Assembly: GCA_027077895.1 (NCBI GenBank)
Contig: JALWQZ010000084.1
Span: forward strand, 1 to 10,066
Reading direction: 5' to 3'
From: Microcaldota archaeon
GTDB lineage: Archaea > B1Sed10-29 > WALL01 > WAMD01
DNA: 10,066 nucleotides
Made by a program: the position numbers and the translations under genes
The notes under the pieces: model-generated
Told to the model about the DNA's origin: nothing
The model's input: the letters and a program-made list of their open reading frames with translations, nothing else
The model's database searches: none
In this document: positions 1 through 6,275 of the stretch, in pieces
How the letters are laid out: every line of letters begins with the position of its first letter
Numbering within the stretch: the stretch's first letter is position 1

Positions 1-2
1 CC

Positions 3-659
3 TTTGGTATAAGTGAGAAGAGTACCATACAAATAGAACCATTGGAAACATTCAAATTTGGAAGCTTGGGATCAGCAAGCGTGTACTCACATGGTCAGTT
101 GCCCACAAAAATAAAAGAGATGTTTTCAAAAAACAAAAGATTATCCAAGTATACAAACTATGACTTAATTGTGTTCCACATAAACAAACTAAGCAAACCA
201 ACAGGGCTGCTTGTAAAAATGCGATTCCCAAGCAGAGGCACCCTCTTTTATCCATCAAGTACAACAGAGTTGTGGAGTGGAAGTGAAAACGAGTCTTTCT
301 CTGTTTACATCGTGATGCCAAAAAATTATGATGCCGCGAGTGCAAATATATGGCCAGCAGTTACCTACGGCCCATTTAAAACGTACGCATATTATCCGAA
401 TTCATGGATACTTCATTCAGAAGATATCAAGTTAAAGATTGAACCCCATTACAGACCAACAAAGATTGCTAGTATTTTAGATTTGTATATCCCTCTAGAC
501 ACAGTGACAGCAGTGCTTATGTTCATAATATCCTGGACAACCCCATACATCATAAAGAGAAAACTCAAAATCAAAATGGGATTCTGGAGATACTCGTGGT
601 ATGCCTTGCTAACCTCCATATTCATTTGGCCTTTCATGTTGTTGACATGCATAATATAG
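3..659 (+). CDS. Unrecognised membrane-anchored protein, 5' end cut off by window edge
   Basis: The reading frame is open from the first complete codon at position 3 to the TAG at 657-659, so the gene begins left of the window. The TTG at 42 is more likely an internal leucine codon than a start, because the frame upstream of it reads FGISEKSTIQIEP without a break. About 218 residues are visible. Roughly the first 150 are polar, rich in Tyr, Ser and Pro, and look like a beta-rich domain. Two hydrophobic segments follow: one near DTVTAVLMFIISW (about 520-570) and one at the extreme C-terminus (about 590-655), separated by a basic loop (KRKLKIK). I infer an extracytoplasmic domain anchored by C-terminal helices, the basic loop being cytoplasmic. 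I do not recognise the family. The next gene starts 10 bases downstream, so the two are probably co-transcribed and may act together. Confidence 0.75.
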   Translation, partial: FGISEKSTIQIEPLETFKFGSLGSASVYSHGQLPTKIKEMFSKNKRLSKYTNYDLIVFHINKLSKPTGLLVKMRFPSRGTLFYPSSTTELWSGSENESFSVYIVMPKNYDAASANIWPAVTYGPFKTYAYYPNSWILHSEDIKLKIEPHYRPTKIASILDLYIPLDTVTAVLMFIISWTTPYIIKRKLKIKMGFWRYSWYALLTSIFIWPFMLLTCII

Positions 660-669
660 AGGGTCTACG

Positions 670-1200
670 ATGAAAAGTAAAGAGTTAAACTCAGTAAGTG
701 ACTGGATAAAAAAGCTTCCACCTGAGCAAAGAAAGAGAGTGTATTTTGCCCTGTTTTCGCTAGCAGTAGTTTGGATTTTTGCTGTTTGGGGAGTAGTACA
801 ACTCGCCCCAAACAATTGGCATTCAAGGGCAATCCCATATGATTGCAGTTACTGGATTAGAGTGTGGAATTATCACCCAGGATGTAGTTACTCACCCGCT
901 AATAGTGTAGAGGTATACAAACCCCCATTCGCTATGGACTTTGGGTGTACACTAACATATGGTAGTGTGATAAAGGCAAGCAATATAGGAGACAACGTAA
1001 AATTTGTAACACCTGGTTCTGTACCAGCAAAGGAGTTACAAGAAAGAAAGATTCTGAATTTTAATGATCCTCGCCTCAGAGGGATCTTCTTCGAAAAAGA
1101 TAAAATAATTGTATACAATGACAAGGAATTACGGGTGCGCCCCTATATTGTCTGTTATAACCACACAAGGTATATTGCCTTAGTACTAATAGGTAAGTAA
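670..1200 (+). CDS. Unrecognised small membrane-anchored protein, 176 aa
   Basis: The ATG at 670 follows the stop of the preceding gene by 10 bases, with a GAGGGT ribosome-binding-like sequence at 659-664. A basic amphipathic start (residues 1-23, KKLPPEQRKR) precedes one hydrophobic helix at about 24-44 (VYFALFSLAVVWIFAVWGVV), which fits a signal anchor with the basic end in the cytoplasm. The remaining 130 residues would be outside. They hold four cysteines (59, 72, 93, 162) that could form disulfides, and many Tyr, Pro and Trp residues. I do not recognise a family or active site. Its pairing with the upstream membrane protein suggests a small envelope module. Few CTAG tetranucleotides occur in this and the preceding gene compared with the rest of the window, a weak sign of different composition. 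Confidence 0.75.
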   Translation: MKSKELNSVSDWIKKLPPEQRKRVYFALFSLAVVWIFAVWGVVQLAPNNWHSRAIPYDCSYWIRVWNYHPGCSYSPANSVEVYKPPFAMDFGCTLTYGSVIKASNIGDNVKFVTPGSVPAKELQERKILNFNDPRLRGIFFEKDKIIVYNDKELRVRPYIVCYNHTRYIALVLIGK

Positions 1201-1212
1201 CAACTCAATAGA

Positions 1213-1224
1213 AAGTGATCACTT
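1213..1224. repeat. 12-base perfect palindrome between convergent genes
   Basis: AAGTGATCACTT at 1213-1224 is a perfect palindrome in the 40-base gap between the stop of the small membrane protein gene (1200) and the stop of the threonyl-tRNA synthetase gene (1241). It could form a short hairpin in either 3' untranslated region or be a protein site. With no loop, it is more plausible as a DNA site or chance than as an RNA stem. Confidence 0.4.
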
Positions 1225-1225
1225 C

Positions 1226-1230
1226 AAAAA
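1226..1230 (-). terminator. Probable T-run terminator of thrS
   Basis: On the minus strand a run of five T (complement of 1226-1230) comes 10 bases after the thrS stop, in an AT-rich stretch. Archaeal RNA polymerase stops at such T-runs without needing a hairpin. No comparable T-run serves the plus-strand gene that ends at 1200. Confidence 0.4.
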
Positions 1231-1240
1231 TTATACCTAC

Positions 1241-3112
1241 CTAATTGCTAGCAACGAATATCGGCCTTCTAGACAACCTAACTGGGAACGGGCTAGGCAA
1301 GTAAGGTCTGCCTTCAATGTCCTTCTTCACCCTGGCGACCACCTCATCTAGGCTCAAACTAACCTGCTCCCCAGTCTTCCTTATTCTAACACTCAAGTTC
1401 CCTGACTCAACTTCCTTGTCACCAACCACAACGGCATAAGGTATCCAGTGCCTCTCCGCGTATCTAATCCTCTTCCCTAGACTTTGGTCCCTGTCGTCAA
1501 CGTCTGCCCTAACGCCTAGTGCGTTCGCCTTCTTTGCAAGTTCCACAGCGTAATCCAAATGCTTCTCTCCCACCGGGATAAACCTCACTTGTATTGGCGA
1601 GAGCCAGACAGGTAACATTGAGTTTTCCCCTTTCTGCTTTGCACCATACGCATGCTCCAGTAAAGCGGCAATAGTCCTGTCCACACCAAACCCAGTATGT
1701 AGTATAACTGGATACTTCTCCTCATTGTTTTCGTCTATGTAGGTTATCCCCCACCACTTGGGAGACTCTGTATCCATTTGAACTGTGTCAACTTCCATTG
1801 GTCTACCCAGGTTGTCGAATGCCAAGACATCGATCCATGCAATCTTATACGTTTTCATCTTCTTGAACAGTTTTACAATTATCGGGATCTTCAACTTCTT
1901 GGCCCACATTTTGAATGTCTCTAAGTGCTCGTTGTAAAAATCTCTCTTGCAATTTAGGACTATGACGCTGGGTTCTATCTCTATGTAGTGGTACAGTGCT
2001 AGAGCAAACTTATCTATGTGCTCTAGGAATCTTTCAAACGCTTGGTCAATATCCTTTGTCATCTCGTGGAAGTTTGGCATCATTGCATTCCTAAGTCTGT
2101 ACATGCCTAGGAGTTCTCCCCTCTGCTCGTACCTCCAGATTATATCAAACTCGTACAAGCCGAAAGGTAGGTTCTTATGGGTCAGGACTGCATCCCTGAA
2201 AACAGACCATACACCATAGTCACATGCTGGCCTCAACTTGAATTCCTGCTTCTTCTCCCTTGCTCCTGGCAATACTCTGTAGGTTCTCTCTGGGAACTTG
2301 CCCATCATCCTCTGGACTCCAGGGTCATCTGTTCCAATGATGTAGGGTGTCCTAACCGGCATTCCCCCCAAGTCTTCAACAGCCATTTTCCAACCTAGCC
2401 TAGAGAGCAACTCTGCAATGAATGCGCCGTTTGGATAATACCTTAGATTCCCTGCATCTGAGATGGGCTCGCGATCAGCAATCTCAAGCCTCTTCATCAA
2501 CTCTAGGTGTGGTGGCTTTCCAAAACTAGCCTCGCTAATCTCTCCCAACTCTGCCTTAATCGCCTTTTCCACGCCTGGGTCGTCAACTTGTTCCCTCTTT
2601 AGCATCCTGCCATCTGGCATTATAACGTATAGGTCCTCCATGATTCCGTCTTCTAGGCCTTCCTCCTCTTCCTCTTCAATGACCTGGTCCCCAATAATTG
2701 TCCTAGAAAGTTCTGACAACGGATGACCCTTGACCTTTATGTCAAACGCTTTGTAATAACCGAAGGGTGCGCGGTGAACCTCGAAATTGGTGGAGAGCAT
2801 TTCCTCCATCAAGCCCAAAACCTTTATGGCGGTGTCCGGCTTGCTGGGTTCGCTGGACAGATGAACAAACGGATACAAAACGATTCTCTCTGGGTGAACC
2901 TGATCAGCAACATTCTTTATCTCTTCAACAGCCTTCCTCGCGACAGACTCTTCTTTACCCTCATCTTCCTTCTCAACAGATGTGAACACAACTAATGCCT
3001 CTTCATACCTCCTAGGCTTCTTCTCATCCTCTGTCAAATCTGGCACTGACTTTAACGCCTTCTTCAAAGCCTGGAATTCAACAAAGTCAGAGTGCAACAA
3101 CAATACCCTCAT
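1241..3112 (-). CDS. thrS: Threonyl-tRNA synthetase, archaeal type with N-terminal editing domain
   Basis: Charges tRNA-Thr in the cytoplasm. I place the start at the ATG at 3112 (protein 623 aa), not at the in-frame GTG at 3121, because that GTG lies inside the GGTGA ribosome-binding site and family members begin MRVLL-HSD. Residues 1-145 are the archaeal editing domain, related to D-aminoacyl-tRNA deacylases, which removes mischarged serine. HLSSEPSKP (His84) and FGYYKAF (Lys121) match residues known to matter in the Pyrococcus domain, and Lys121 falls at the same number with this start. An acidic linker (EEEEEE) follows. The class II core runs from about 220 to 495: motif 2 near WRYEQRGELLGMYRLR, motif 3 GFGVDRTIAALLEHA, and Cys297, His349 and His472 as the expected zinc ligands that read threonine. 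The anticodon-binding domain runs from about 505 to the end. It is divergent from the histidyl-tRNA synthetase gene. Nothing appears truncated. Confidence 0.97.
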   Translation of the reverse strand: MRVLLLHSDFVEFQALKKALKSVPDLTEDEKKPRRYEEALVVFTSVEKEDEGKEESVARKAVEEIKNVADQVHPERIVLYPFVHLSSEPSKPDTAIKVLGLMEEMLSTNFEVHRAPFGYYKAFDIKVKGHPLSELSRTIIGDQVIEEEEEEGLEDGIMEDLYVIMPDGRMLKREQVDDPGVEKAIKAELGEISEASFGKPPHLELMKRLEIADREPISDAGNLRYYPNGAFIAELLSRLGWKMAVEDLGGMPVRTPYIIGTDDPGVQRMMGKFPERTYRVLPGAREKKQEFKLRPACDYGVWSVFRDAVLTHKNLPFGLYEFDIIWRYEQRGELLGMYRLRNAMMPNFHEMTKDIDQAFERFLEHIDKFALALYHYIEIEPSVIVLNCKRDFYNEHLETFKMWAKKLKIPIIVKLFKKMKTYKIAWIDVLAFDNLGRPMEVDTVQMDTESPKWWGITYIDENNEEKYPVILHTGFGVDRTIAALLEHAYGAKQKGENSMLPVWLSPIQVRFIPVGEKHLDYAVELAKKANALGVRADVDDRDQSLGKRIRYAERHWIPYAVVVGDKEVESGNLSVRIRKTGEQVSLSLDEVVARVKKDIEGRPYLPSPFPVRLSRRPIFVASN

Positions 3113-3117
3113 ACAAA

Positions 3118-3122
3118 TCACC
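3118..3122 (-). promoter_or_regulatory. Ribosome-binding site of thrS
   Basis: GGTGA on the minus strand, five bases before the ATG at 3112. It matches the motif and spacing seen before most genes of the window and excludes the GTG at 3121 as start, since that codon is part of the site. Confidence 0.65.
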
Positions 3123-3147
3123 GACTTTGTTTATTTTTGAACATGAG

Positions 3148-3160
3148 ATTTTTAAAGTTT
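3148..3160. promoter_or_regulatory. Shared TATA-like element of the thrS/hisS divergent promoter
   Basis: The 105 bases between the two corrected starts contain ATTTTTAAAGTTT at 3148-3160, whose reverse complement (AAACTTTAAAAAT) also reads as a TATA box. It lies about 40 bases upstream of the thrS ATG and about 65 upstream of the hisS ATG, leaving room for short leaders that carry the GGTGA sites. One element may drive both genes or two overlapping elements may. A second AT-rich stretch at 3179-3187 is a weaker alternative for hisS. Confidence 0.4.
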
Positions 3161-3207
3161 CCCAAAAATCAAATAACCATTTTAACTAAGACAACAAAAA
3201 CACTAGT

Positions 3208-3212
3208 GGTGA
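3208..3212 (+). promoter_or_regulatory. Ribosome-binding site of hisS
   Basis: GGTGA at 3208-3212 stands five bases before the ATG at 3218. This fixes the start there and not at upstream in-frame codons from 3092 on. Confidence 0.65.
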
Positions 3213-3217
3213 AGGAA

Positions 3218-4486
3218 ATGCAGCCAGTAAGGGGAATGAAAGACTGGTCTGGGGACGAAGCATGGAAGAGAGAGTATGTAATGGAAAGAATAAAATCCAT
3301 TTTCCAGAAATACGGGTACGAACCACTAGAGACTCCAGCAGTGGAATACTTTGAGACCCTATCTGCAAAGGGTGGTGGAGGAGACGAGATAAAGGACGAA
3401 ATTTATTACTTCAAGGACAAGGCAGATAGAGAACTTGGTTTAAGGTTTGATTTGACTGTTCCAACCGCTAGATTTGTCGCTAGCAACCCAACGATGCCAA
3501 AACCATACAAAAGGTACAGCATTGGAAAGGTCTGGAGATACGACAGACCACAGGCCGGTAGGTATAGAGAATTCACTCAAGCGGATATTGACATATTTGG
3601 TTCAGATAAACCATGCTCAGACCTGGAAATCACTATGGTTGCGATTGACGTTATGCGCTCTCTAGGATTCAAAGACTTCAGAATAAGAGTGAACAACAGA
3701 AAAGTCCTAGAGGCAATGGTCCTAGCAGCAGGCATTCCAGAAGATAAGGTACTAGATGCATTCAGAGCGATAGATAAACTTGACAAGATTGGCTGGGACG
3801 GGATAACCGAGGAATTAAAGGAGAGGAACGTCCCAAACTATGAAAAGTTAGTTGCCATGATAAAATCAAATGACTTAGAAAAAATAAGAACAGATTTAGA
3901 AAAATTTGATGCCGGCAAGCAGGGGCTGGAAGAACTGGGCGATTTGTTAGAATTAGTAGGGGAGATGGGCCTAGAAAAATGGGTTAATATAGACTTGACC
4001 CTAGTCAGAGGGCTAGAGTATTATACTGGAAATGTTTTCGAAATTCAGGCAGGTGGCCAGTGGTCATGTGGCGGTGGTGGGAGGTATGACAGGTTAGTGG
4101 AAACATACAAAGGGAGACCGACCCCAGCGATCGGAATAAGTTTCGGTGTCGAAAGAGTAATTCAACTGATGGAAGAAAACAACCTATTCCCAGAAAACTA
4201 TAAACCAACATTAGTTTACATAGCGCCAGTCAATGCATACAAGGAAGCATGGGAAATCAGGAAAAAATTAATAGACTTGGGTCTGAGTTGTGATATTGAT
4301 TTGATGAGGAGGAAATTAAATAAGCAATTCGATTATGCAAAGGGAAAGGGGTACAAGTGGATGTTGATTGTGGGCGAGATGGATGTTAAATCAGGTGTGG
4401 TCACTTTAAAGAATCTAGAAACTAGAGAAGAACAGAAGATAAAACTGGATGAATTGGAGAGCATAAAGCAGATTATATCTACTTAA
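3218..4486 (+). CDS. hisS: Histidyl-tRNA synthetase
   Basis: Charges tRNA-His in the cytoplasm. The protein from the ATG at 3218 is 422 aa, a normal length, and begins MQPVRGMKDW, the usual family opening. The frame is open further upstream to 3092, but that stretch crosses the start of thrS, is unlike the family and has no ribosome-binding site. The class II core covers about residues 1-320: motif 1 region near YEPLETPAVEYFE, motif 2 at 103-127 (WRYDRPQAGRYREF), the histidine-specific loop LVRGLEYYTG at 262-271, and motif 3 near 303-313 (AIGISFGVERV). The anticodon-binding domain is at about 330-415 (TLVYIAPVN onward). The presence of that domain argues for the synthetase and against HisZ, the related regulatory subunit. 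The last eight bases overlap the end of the convergent ogg gene. Confidence 0.97.
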   Translation: MQPVRGMKDWSGDEAWKREYVMERIKSIFQKYGYEPLETPAVEYFETLSAKGGGGDEIKDEIYYFKDKADRELGLRFDLTVPTARFVASNPTMPKPYKRYSIGKVWRYDRPQAGRYREFTQADIDIFGSDKPCSDLEITMVAIDVMRSLGFKDFRIRVNNRKVLEAMVLAAGIPEDKVLDAFRAIDKLDKIGWDGITEELKERNVPNYEKLVAMIKSNDLEKIRTDLEKFDAGKQGLEELGDLLELVGEMGLEKWVNIDLTLVRGLEYYTGNVFEIQAGGQWSCGGGGRYDRLVETYKGRPTPAIGISFGVERVIQLMEENNLFPENYKPTLVYIAPVNAYKEAWEIRKKLIDLGLSCDIDLMRRKLNKQFDYAKGKGYKWMLIVGEMDVKSGVVTLKNLETREEQKIKLDELESIKQIIST

Positions 4487-5099
4487 GAACCTTCCCAGTT
4501 TCCATATACCATAGGTAGAGGTCTAGTTCACCCAACCCCAAGCCTGCCTTTTTAGCCACCTTTTCAAGAACAGATTCTATCTCCCTGTATCTTTTTCTTG
4601 TCAACGTCTTTGGCCTTTGAATCAAACCTTCCCTAACCAACAGGTCAACTATGTGAAAGTCAATTATTGCCACGTCGTTGTATCCTATGTTCCTCAAGAA
4701 GTGACTGGCTTCCTTCATTCCCAATCCCTTAACGTTTTTCACTAACCAATCTCTAGCAGACTTGCCATCCGGAAACGACGACAGGATCTGACTAAGGTCA
4801 TGTGCGAACTTCCTAGCCTCAACGATATACTTCGCCCTAGTTCTAGGAAATCTATGACCTAGTTCCTTCAAACGCTTTGCTAACTCCTCTTCTGAAAGCG
4901 TCAAAAAACCATTATCTATTGCCCTCTGGATCCTAATCCCACCATCCGCGGAGTAATTTGCAGTCAGTATGCAAAAACAGAGTTCCTTAAAAAGTTCCTC
5001 ACTGGAAGACGTGCCTAACTCTTTAAACTCAGACATCCTAGAAGAAACTAGTGGGGCGATCTTGCCCCTAACTTTGTCCAGTTTCTCAAGCAAATTCAT
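4479..5099 (-). CDS. ogg: 8-oxoguanine DNA glycosylase/AP lyase, archaeal Ogg2 type
   Basis: Removes 8-oxoguanine from DNA and cuts the strand at the resulting abasic site, the first step of base excision repair of oxidised guanine. The protein from the ATG at 5099 has 206 aa, close to the characterised Methanocaldococcus enzyme. ELCFCILTANYSADGGIRIQ and LGHRFPRTRAKYIVEAR are family hallmarks. The helix-hairpin-helix region GLGMKEASHFLRNIGY carries the catalytic lysine (Lys129), followed by the catalytic aspartate in VAIIDFH (Asp147). The chain ends exactly in GKVLK; in Ogg2 enzymes the terminal lysine enters the active site and helps tell 8-oxoguanine from guanine. A GTG at 5135 would add 12 residues, but they overlap the previous gene and do not fit the family. 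It is the last gene of the oxidative-stress cluster, 4 bases after the half-ferritin, and its end overlaps hisS by 8 bases. Confidence 0.95.
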   Translation of the reverse strand: MNLLEKLDKVRGKIAPLVSSRMSEFKELGTSSSEELFKELCFCILTANYSADGGIRIQRAIDNGFLTLSEEELAKRLKELGHRFPRTRAKYIVEARKFAHDLSQILSSFPDGKSARDWLVKNVKGLGMKEASHFLRNIGYNDVAIIDFHIVDLLVREGLIQRPKTLTRKRYREIESVLEKVAKKAGLGLGELDLYLWYMETGKVLK

Positions 5100-5103
5100 T
5101 AAA

Positions 5104-5109
5104 TCACTT
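5104..5109 (-). promoter_or_regulatory. Ribosome-binding site of ogg, fused to the preceding stop codon
   Basis: AAGTGA on the minus strand includes the TGA stop of the half-ferritin gene and stands four bases before the ogg ATG at 5099. The spacing equals that of the other GGTGA sites here. Translation of the two genes is probably coupled. Confidence 0.5.
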
Positions 5110-5385
5110 GGTGAGTTCTTCCACTTCCTTTCCACCCTTCTCTAACTCCTCAATCTGTTTTGGATCAAGTCTCTTTAGCATCTCTAGGAACTCACCCACA
5201 TGTGTCTTTTCCTCATTGGCAATATCATCCAAAACTCTCTTCAGACCTGGATCACTCGCCATGTTTGCCATCTGCTCATACAAGTTTATCGCGTCCAATT
5301 CTGCAATTATACCCAACCTAGCAATCTCAGCGTCTTTTCTCCTAGGGTCCATATCAGCAAGCCTTCTTGGTAACTCAGATAACAT
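5104..5385 (-). CDS. Encapsulin-cargo-type ferritin-like protein (half-ferritin), standalone
   Basis: A 93-residue two-helix protein. Helix 1 carries IIAELDAINLYEQMA with Glu29 (Asp31 and Tyr35 nearby); helix 2 carries ANEEKTHVGEFLEML with Glu59 and His62. These give the E...ExxH pattern of encapsulated ferritin-like proteins (EncFtn/FLP), in which two chains pair to complete a di-iron ferroxidase centre. From memory, the closest relative is the N-terminal domain of Pyrococcus encapsulin, down to its trailing DP-Q--EL-GG--EV-ELT segment. There it is fused to an HK97-fold shell protein; here the chain stops at that point with Lys93. No shell gene lies in the window and no obvious encapsulin-targeting tail is visible. 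Likely role: iron oxidation linked to oxygen stress. The start is set by a complete GGAGGTGA at 5390-5397. It lies between superoxide reductase and ogg in one transcription unit. Confidence 0.88.
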   Translation of the reverse strand: MLSELPRRLADMDPRRKDAEIARLGIIAELDAINLYEQMANMASDPGLKRVLDDIANEEKTHVGEFLEMLKRLDPKQIEELEKGGKEVEELTK

Positions 5386-5389
5386 GCAA

Positions 5390-5397
5390 TCACCTCC
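5390..5397 (-). promoter_or_regulatory. Ribosome-binding site of the half-ferritin gene
   Basis: GGAGGTGA on the minus strand, four bases before the ATG at 5385. This is the most complete match in the window to the complement of the archaeal 16S rRNA tail and suggests strong translation. Confidence 0.65.
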
Positions 5398-5399
5398 AA

Positions 5400-5786
5400 T
5401 TAAGATTCATACATCCAAAGACCATGGGCAGTACAGTACTCCCTAGCAACTATATTTTTACCCTTTGGGACTTTAAACACTACCTCTGGTTTCATACCTG
5501 GTTTCAGTTCTACTCTATGAACAACACCGTCAACCACCAACTCTATCCACGCAATATAATGATTATCTTCCATTGGATGTGCTGTTTCCTTACCAACCTT
5601 TACTAAATAACCATCTGGCAACTCTTCCACATAAGGAACGTGCTTCTCTGTCCCTGCATCTGCTGTTTTTTCCTCAAGAAGTTGCATTGGCTGGCCGCAG
5701 CATATCAATTGACCTGCGCCAGACTCTAGCACCTCAACAATATTCCCACACACATTACATCTATAAACCTGCATCTTCTCAGTCAC
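5400..5786 (-). CDS. dfx: Desulfoferrodoxin (two-iron superoxide reductase)
   Basis: Reduces superoxide to hydrogen peroxide without making oxygen, a defence typical of anaerobes; cytoplasmic. The 128-residue length is normal for the two-iron class. Residues 10-30 form the desulforedoxin-like centre I with Cys10, Cys13, Cys29 and Cys30. The catalytic centre II has His49, His70, His76 and His121 with axial Cys118. The EKHVP motif supplies the conserved Glu47 and Lys48 at their textbook positions. The start is GTG at 5786, directed by GAGGTGA; an ATG four codons later is a less likely alternative. The usual electron donor is rubredoxin, which is not in the window. The peroxide formed would be handled by the peroxiredoxin upstream in the same cluster. 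The gene begins 4 bases after the bacterioferritin-like gene. Confidence 0.97.
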   Translation of the reverse strand: MTEKMQVYRCNVCGNIVEVLESGAGQLICCGQPMQLLEEKTADAGTEKHVPYVEELPDGYLVKVGKETAHPMEDNHYIAWIELVVDGVVHRVELKPGMKPEVVFKVPKGKNIVAREYCTAHGLWMYES

Positions 5787-5790
5787 AAGA

Positions 5791-5797
5791 TCACCTC
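5791..5797 (-). promoter_or_regulatory. Ribosome-binding site of dfx, fused to the preceding stop codon
   Basis: GAGGTGA on the minus strand ends with the TGA stop of the bacterioferritin-like gene and stands four bases before the dfx GTG. It decides the GTG start and suggests translational coupling. Confidence 0.6.
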
Positions 5798-6207
5798 GTG
5801 TTCAAAAGACTAGAAAAGAAAGCATGGTGCTCTTTTTCCTCACTCAATATCTTTTCAAAGATCTTGGCAGTTATCTCATCGCCTTCATTTCTAGCCAAGT
5901 CGATTATCCGTGGGTACAAAGCGATAGCACCATCCTCCGCTTCCACATCGTTTTTCGCAATCTCAAGAACAGTCTTACCAACCGATATTGGATCACATTC
6001 CGTCGTTGGTGTTCCTCCCAACTGCGTAAGCCTCTCAGCAATTATCTCAGCATGTTTCATCTCTGCAATGGAAATCTCCCTCAATTTCATTTTAAGATCA
6101 AGATCTCCCAGCTTGCCTGCCAATACATGCTGCCACATGTATTGTATGGAAACCTGAAGTTCCCTAGAGATTGCTTTGTTCAAAAGTTCATTTAATTCAT
6201 CAGACAT
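5791..6207 (-). CDS. Bacterioferritin-like protein (short, lacks helix E)
   Basis: A four-helix ferritin-like protein of 138 aa. The di-iron ligands line up with bacterioferritin at a constant offset: Glu16 (SRELQVSIQYMW), Glu49 and His52 (AEMKHAE), Glu91 (or Glu89), Glu124 and His127 (EEKEHH). Met50 stands where bacterioferritin has its haem-ligating methionine. The chain ends just after helix D, about 20 residues short of classical bacterioferritin, so the fifth helix lining the channels of 24-subunit shells is missing; short relatives of this length are common in anaerobes. It probably oxidises or binds iron, but whether it forms a storage shell cannot be told. It starts at an ATG four bases after GGTGA (6212-6216). 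Its end is 4 bases from dfx; a palindrome separates it from the upstream peroxiredoxin gene. Confidence 0.9.
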   Translation of the reverse strand: MSDELNELLNKAISRELQVSIQYMWQHVLAGKLGDLDLKMKLREISIAEMKHAEIIAERLTQLGGTPTTECDPISVGKTVLEIAKNDVEAEDGAIALYPRIIDLARNEGDEITAKIFEKILSEEKEHHAFFSSLLNTR

Positions 6208-6211
6208 TGTA

Positions 6212-6216
6212 TCACC
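6212..6216 (-). promoter_or_regulatory. Ribosome-binding site of the bacterioferritin-like gene
   Basis: GGTGA on the minus strand, four bases before the ATG at 6207 and about 14 bases after the palindrome at 6231-6254 in the transcription direction. Confidence 0.6.
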
Positions 6217-6230
6217 TATAACTAGAATTA

Positions 6231-6254
6231 GGCGCTAGGCTCTAGCCTAGCGCC
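6231..6254. repeat. GC-rich 24-base palindrome inside the oxidative-stress cluster
   Basis: The arms GGCGCTAGGCT (6231-6241) and AGCCTAGCGCC (6244-6254) are perfectly complementary, separated by two bases. In RNA they would form a very stable hairpin between the peroxiredoxin and bacterioferritin-like genes. It contains three CTAG tetranucleotides. It could act as an RNA processing or stability element that sets different levels for peroxiredoxin and the downstream genes, as an operator, or as one copy of a dispersed palindromic repeat. No T-run follows in the minus direction, so a simple terminator is not well supported. Confidence 0.75.
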
Positions 6255-6275
6255 AGAGGGGGTAGTGACTAGCAA

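Noticed and set aside
1216..1224. TGATCACTT shared with 7444-7452 at another convergent gene junction
   Set aside because: Nine bases, with the second copy made of the stop codons and coding sequence of two genes; chance is a sufficient explanation.
3092..3217. 42-residue N-terminal extension of histidyl-tRNA synthetase
   Set aside because: It would start inside the divergent thrS gene and is unlike the family, while a GGTGA site points to the ATG at 3218.
5100..5135. GTG at 5135 as start of ogg
   Set aside because: The 12 added residues overlap the half-ferritin gene and are not expected from family length; the ATG at 5099 has a properly spaced site.
5573..6157. 194-codon plus-strand frame across dfx and the bacterioferritin-like gene
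   Set aside because: It is antisense to two genes with complete catalytic residues, has no recognisable domain and no promoter or ribosome-binding site.
6231..6254. Palindrome as an intrinsic terminator of the peroxiredoxin gene
   Set aside because: No T-run follows on the minus strand and archaeal termination does not rely on hairpins; kept only as an unexplained palindrome.
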